From Methanobacterium sp. (GTDB lineage: Archaea; Methanobacteriota; Methanobacteria; Methanobacteriales; Methanobacteriaceae), in the NCBI GenBank assembly GCA_003161815.1, contig PMNN01000224.1:1-7170 (forward strand): a DNA stretch of 7,170 nt. The letters run 5' to 3'. The position numbers were made by a program, and so were the translations under genes. Positions within the stretch are counted from its first letter, which is position 1; every line of letters begins with the position of its first letter. Below, one piece after another: positions 6,477-7,170 of the stretch. The notes below the pieces were generated by a model. It did no database searches, had not been told where the DNA came from, and worked only from the letters and a program-made list of their open reading frames with translations.

Positions 6477-7170
6477 TTAATGAAATACTTGATTAGATTT
6501 ATCATAATTTTTAAAGTGCTCATAACCCTTTGAGATTAATATATTTGTCTTTCCTTCTTTATCTATAATTTGGATTTGTCCAGTTGAAGTTACATAACCT
6601 ATTTCATAAAGCGAAAATTTATCTTTTAGTTCGAAGAATTTATTTTTTCTAATAGTTAACAGTATTTCAAAGTCTTCACCAAAGGATAAAGCCATTTCAA
6701 GTGGATCTTTACCTATTTTCCCGGCGATTTCAAAGATTTCTTTTGGTATGGGTATTTTATCTTCATTAATGATCATTCCCACGTTATTTTGATTAGCTTG
6801 TATAAGTTCTCCAAGTTCACTTAGAAGACCGTCAGTTATGTCAGTTGCAGATGTCACAAACCCAGTTTTTGATAATAAAATTCCCTTCTTCAATTGGGCA
6901 TCGGGTTCTAGAGCACGTTTAAGGGCAAGTTCCTTAAAAGTAGGATTTAATTCTTTTAATTTTAATTCATCATCAAATAAGATTTCGAATCCAGCTGCTG
7001 CAAGCCCTAAATATCCTGTAACCGCGATTATATCTCCTACTTGGGCTCCGCTTTTCATCATAACATAATCTTTGGCAACAGTTCCTAGACAAGTTCCACA
7101 TAATGTTAATTCGGATGATTCATTGGTGTCTCCTCCAATAAGAGCCATTTGATAATGTTCACATGCCTTG
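6477..7170 (-). CDS. thiL: Thiamine-monophosphate kinase ThiL, C-terminal part (5' end beyond the window)
   Basis: ThiL phosphorylates thiamine monophosphate to thiamine diphosphate, the active cofactor, using ATP. The frame is open to the right edge: seven codons upstream of the internal Met at 7148 read KACEHYQ, which fits the ThiL helix leading into LIGGDTNES. That Met is therefore not the start. About 230 residues are visible of a usual 320-340, so roughly the first 100, including the GDDAA-type metal-binding segment, are missing. Visible family features are IGGDTN (Mg-ATP site), MKSGAQVGDIIAVTGYLGLAAAGFE, TDITDGLLSELGEL (the DISDGL motif) and SFGEDFEILLT (the GGEDYELLFT motif). It belongs to the PurM/ThiL/SelD/HypE fold superfamily; the DISDGL and GEDFE motifs point to ThiL. 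It is the upstream gene of a pair with amrS. Confidence 0.93.
   Translation of the reverse strand, partial: KACEHYQMALIGGDTNESSELTLCGTCLGTVAKDYVMMKSGAQVGDIIAVTGYLGLAAAGFEILFDDELKLKELNPTFKELALKRALEPDAQLKKGILLSKTGFVTSATDITDGLLSELGELIQANQNNVGMIINEDKIPIPKEIFEIAGKIGKDPLEMALSFGEDFEILLTIRKNKFFELKDKFSLYEIGYVTSTGQIQIIDKEGKTNILISKGYEHFKNYDKSNQVFH

Noticed and set aside
6838..7068. 76-codon plus-strand frame antisense to thiL
   Set aside because: Shadow of conserved ThiL coding sequence with no ribosome site or recognisable domain.

Overview
The window looks like chromosome from a hydrogenotrophic methanogen of the Methanobacteriales, probably Methanobacterium or a close relative. The evidence is AT-rich DNA, archaeal TATA-type promoter elements, Shine-Dalgarno sites of the GGTG/GAGGTG type, a tandem-duplicated PurE, an archaeal UbiD-family decarboxylase, an archaeal ThiL and an AmmeMemoRadiSam radical SAM enzyme. 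The genus is inferred from gene content only. No rRNA, tRNA, CRISPR array, insertion sequence or prophage gene was found.

Layout from left to right. Positions 1-174 (minus) hold the first 58 codons of an unrecognised protein that runs off the left edge. Positions 175-886 are about 0.7 kb with no convincing gene; they contain a promoter for the left gene, two possible decayed gene fragments and a hairpin downstream of the next gene. Positions 887-2608 (minus) encode a 573-residue membrane glycosyltransferase. Its catalytic domain resembles glucosyl-3-phosphoglycerate synthase (GT81/GT2) and is followed by three membrane helices and a sequon-rich ectodomain. A divergent promoter region (2609-2827) separates it from a two-domain PurE (2828-3889, plus). 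A 164-bp gap with a hairpin leads to a UbiD-family decarboxylase (4054-5340, plus). Convergent to it, on the minus strand, is a tight pair: thiL (from beyond 7170 to 6477) followed 12 bp later by the AmrS radical SAM gene (6464-5457).

Functionally this is mostly core metabolism: purine synthesis (PurE), probably archaeal isoprenoid precursor synthesis (UbiD-type anhydromevalonate phosphate decarboxylase), thiamine diphosphate synthesis (ThiL), and a widely conserved radical SAM enzyme whose role is unsettled. Apart from the thiL-amrS operon, nothing in the sequence ties the genes into one system. The most unusual points are the glycosyltransferase with a predicted extracellular double-psi-barrel-like domain resembling the Cdc48/VAT N-domain, the loss of the catalytic histidine in the second PurE domain, and the gene-poor stretch that may hold gene remnants. 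I see no clear new multi-gene system.
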